Source: CAYJHC01 sp964369465
GTDB lineage: Bacteria > Bacillota > Clostridia > Peptostreptococcales > Anaerovoracaceae
Length of the DNA stretch: 64,000 nucleotides
Direction: 5' to 3'
Assembly (NCBI GenBank): GCA_964369465.1
Contig: CAYJEX010000008.1
Location: 1-64,000, forward strand
Under the pieces are notes generated by a model that searched no databases, was not told the origin of the DNA, and worked only from the letters and a program-made list of their open reading frames with translations. This document shows positions 62,041 to 64,000 of the stretch, piece after piece. Position 1 is the first letter of the stretch; every line of letters begins with the position of its first letter. A program made the position numbers and the translations under genes.

Positions 62041-62928
62041 CTACACTTTCTCTCTGGTATTTTTTCCCAAAATACCAGATGGTTTAAAGACTAGTACAAG
62101 TACCAAAACTGCAAAAACTACTGCATCTGCCAATTGAGACGATATATAGGTCTTTGTTAAACTTTCAATAATACCTATCATCAAACCTCCAATCATTGCC
62201 CCTGGAATAATTCCAATTCCACCTAATACCGCTGCTACAAAAGCCTTAAGCCCTAACATTGTTCCCATCGTTATTTCAATCAGTGGATATGAAATCCCAT
62301 AAAAGATGGCTCCAACTGCCGCAAGACCCGATCCAATCGCAAATGTCATTCCTATTGTATGATTCACATTTATCCCCATAAGCTGTGCTGCACCAATATC
62401 CTCTGATGCTGCGCGCATGGCCTTGCCCAACTTAAATTTCTGGACAAAAACTTGCAAAAGAATCATTATTATTACACTAATCACAATTGTAATTACACTT
62501 CCAAAACTCACATATATTGATCCTATCTCTATAGGCTCTACTTCAAAAAGTGGCGGGAAAGGTTTTGGATTCGGACTATATATAAGCATAAATGCATTTT
62601 GTAAAAACAAACTAACACCAATTGCCGTTATTAAAGACGATAACCTAGGTGAGTTTCTAAGAGGCCTGTATGCTATTCTTTCTGTTGCCATCCCTAAAAG
62701 AGCACAGAACACAATAGAAACTATCGCGCAAAGCCAAAGTGGCATGTTCATTTGTATCAAAAAAGGTATGGATGATAACGCTATATATCCCCCCACCATT
62801 ATTAACTCACCATGCGCAAAATTTATTAGCTTTACAATTCCATATACCATCGTATATCCCAATGCAATCAATGCATATATACTTCCAACTTGTAAGCCAT
62901 TTATCATTTGTTGCAAAAACAACTCCAT
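62041..62928 (-). CDS. livH: Branched-chain amino-acid ABC transporter permease LivH
   Basis: Permease of 295 residues, about eight transmembrane helices, with QQMINGLQVGSIYALIALGYTMVYGIVKLINFAHGE at the start and RAASEDIGAAQLMGINVNHTI as coupling helix. AAGGAAG lies 8 bases before the chosen ATG; 11 upstream codons are discarded for lack of a site. livM follows after 9 bases. A hairpin stands between livJ and this gene. Confidence 0.95.
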   Translation of the reverse strand: MELFLQQMINGLQVGSIYALIALGYTMVYGIVKLINFAHGELIMVGGYIALSSIPFLIQMNMPLWLCAIVSIVFCALLGMATERIAYRPLRNSPRLSSLITAIGVSLFLQNAFMLIYSPNPKPFPPLFEVEPIEIGSIYVSFGSVITIVISVIIMILLQVFVQKFKLGKAMRAASEDIGAAQLMGINVNHTIGMTFAIGSGLAAVGAIFYGISYPLIEITMGTMLGLKAFVAAVLGGIGIIPGAMIGGLMIGIIESLTKTYISSQLADAVVFAVLVLVLVFKPSGILGKNTREKV

Positions 62929-62964
62929 ATTGTCACTTCCTTTTTCACCATAAGACAACAATAA

Positions 62965-62987
62965 CCGCAGTACATAGAATACTGCGG
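62965..62987 (-). terminator. Intercistronic hairpin between livJ and livH
   Basis: CCGCAGTA pairs perfectly with TACTGCGG around a 7-base loop, 29 bases after the livJ stop. The following - strand sequence is GTTATTGTTG, a poor U-tract. It probably allows partial read-through or stabilises the livJ message, keeping binding protein above permease. Confidence 0.55.
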
Positions 62988-63016
62988 AAATTGATAATCG
63001 ATATTATTAAGTTCTT

Positions 63017-64000
63017 CTATTCTGGCAATACGCTACTGTCAAATGTGTGCTTTCCTCCAAGTATTTTTATTATAGCAGCACTCTTGATAGGGTCTCCATT
63101 TTCGTCAAATTTTACACTACCTGTAGCTCCTACATAATCAGTGGCAGCAAGAGCTGCAATAATTGCATCAGCATCAGTTGAACCAGCATTATCAATAGCG
63201 TTTGCTAATATATATGCAGTATCATATCCAAGTGCTGCAAATTGATTTGGTGTTTCACCATATTTTTCTTCATAAGCAGCTACAAATGCTTGTGTTTTTT
63301 CACTAGTGTCATCAACTGAATAATTGCTGCAGAAGTAAGTTCCTTCAACAACATCCGCAGATGTTACTGTTTCTAATACTCCATCCCATCCATCTCCACC
63401 AATTAGCTGTGCATCACAACCAACTTCTTGAGCTTGAGCAGCAATCAACGCAACTTTAGTATAGTATTCTGGCAAGAACAATACGTCAGGGTTGTTTTGA
63501 TTAATCGCAGTTAATTGAGCTTTGAAATCAACGTCTTCATTTCCATATCCTTCATAGTTTGTAACTTCCATACCAAGTTCTTCAGATTTTTCTTTAAATG
63601 CTAATGCCATACCTTGAGAATAATCATCACTCGTATTATACATAATAGCAACTGATTCAGCTCCCAAATTTTCTTTTGCAAACACAGCCATTGTTTTTCC
63701 TTGGAATGGATCTATAAAGCAAGTACGGAACACATTGTCTCCTGTCAATGTTACATCAGCAGTTGATGCTGTTGCCGTTATCATTGGAAGGTTAACTGCT
63801 GCCGCTTCTGTCGCTACAGCTAGAGTTGGTTTACTAGTTACATCACCTAACAATGCAACTACTCCATCGCCCATAAGTTTATTGAATCCATTTATTGCTT
63901 CAGTCGTATCACCTTTTTCGTCATATACAATAAATTCAATTTGTTTACCATCTAAGATTCCTCCCGCAGCATTGATTTCTTCAAATGCCATTTCAGCACC
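63017..64000 (-). CDS. livJ: Branched-chain amino-acid binding protein LivJ (5' end outside window)
   Basis: Periplasmic-binding-type protein (Peripla_BP_6). The frame continues past the window edge: GAE precedes MAFEEINAAGG, a stretch that is internal in the family, so the signal peptide and first 50 or so residues are missing. Visible: IEFIVYDEKGDTTEA, LLGDVTSKPTLAVA, GYDTAYILANAIDNAGSTD, and GATGSVKFDENGDPIKSAAIIKI near the end. It should be a lipoprotein delivering leucine, isoleucine or valine to LivHMGF; the exact ligand is not decidable. First visible gene of its operon. Confidence 0.92.
   Translation of the reverse strand, partial: GAEMAFEEINAAGGILDGKQIEFIVYDEKGDTTEAINGFNKLMGDGVVALLGDVTSKPTLAVATEAAAVNLPMITATASTADVTLTGDNVFRTCFIDPFQGKTMAVFAKENLGAESVAIMYNTSDDYSQGMALAFKEKSEELGMEVTNYEGYGNEDVDFKAQLTAINQNNPDVLFLPEYYTKVALIAAQAQEVGCDAQLIGGDGWDGVLETVTSADVVEGTYFCSNYSVDDTSEKTQAFVAAYEEKYGETPNQFAALGYDTAYILANAIDNAGSTDADAIIAALAATDYVGATGSVKFDENGDPIKSAAIIKILGGKHTFDSSVLPE

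Overview
The window reads as chromosome of a low-G+C anaerobic Firmicute of class Clostridia. The evidence is AT-rich intergenic DNA, strong AGGAGG-type ribosome sites, frequent GTG/TTG starts, U-tract terminators, HrcA/CIRCE control of the heat-shock operon, a SpoVD-like PBP, sortase B, a UGA-containing selD and acetate kinase. A cohesin-like membrane protein and a pyridine-nucleotide transhydrogenase fit a fermentative anaerobe. I cannot name the genus. No tRNA, rRNA, CRISPR array, insertion sequence or prophage gene was seen; most of the window is core genome.

Layout. 1-1424: tail of an upstream gene, a terminator, then an M29 aminopeptidase (+) behind a promoter buried in a 34-bp perfect palindrome. 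1555-25909 (all -): a long block starting at a MraZ-boxed promoter and running mraZ-rsmH-ftsL-(terminator)-spoVD-murF-mraY-murD-ftsW-murG-ftsQ-ftsZ, then trmH-pheS-pheT-zapA-mutS2-argS-radical SAM-TPR protein-cohesin-like protein. 26088-30574 (+): unknown membrane protein-lgt, then ychF-deoC-selD, where selD carries an in-frame UGA followed by a bacterial SECIS-like hairpin. 30595-36027 (-): an accessory envelope stretch with two paralogous orphan pilins flanking an sdpR/sdpI pair, an unknown membrane protein and an LTA-synthase-like enzyme. 36077-41058 (-): hrcA-grpE-dnaK-dnaJ behind CIRCE. 41203-44990 (+): pepF, nadK and an RluD-type pseudouridine synthase. 44997-53131 (-): a version of the conserved clostridial rpmB-asp23-recG-rsmD-coaD-(coiled coil)-tmcAL-sortase-ackA-rpmF neighbourhood in which a DAK-type kinase gene (after asp23) and the DUF177/yceD gene (before rpmF) are absent. 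53290-59363 (-): pntAB, an SPFH/Arc-like pair, shikimate kinase with an ArsC-like protein, and a lipoprotein. 59492-64000 (-): a branched-chain amino-acid ABC transporter livJ-H-M-G-F, with livJ cut by the window edge.

The main themes are envelope growth and division (dcw cluster, LTA-type polymer synthesis, lgt, sortase), translation and quality control (pheST, argS, mutS2, rRNA/tRNA modification, chaperones) and amino-acid/nucleotide metabolism. I did not find a clearly new multi-gene system. The observations most worth a second look are the selenoprotein SelD, the duplicated orphan pilins around sdpRI, two long perfect palindromes upstream of ampS and ftsZ (the first overlapping a promoter), the MraZ operator, and several conserved-context genes of unknown function.
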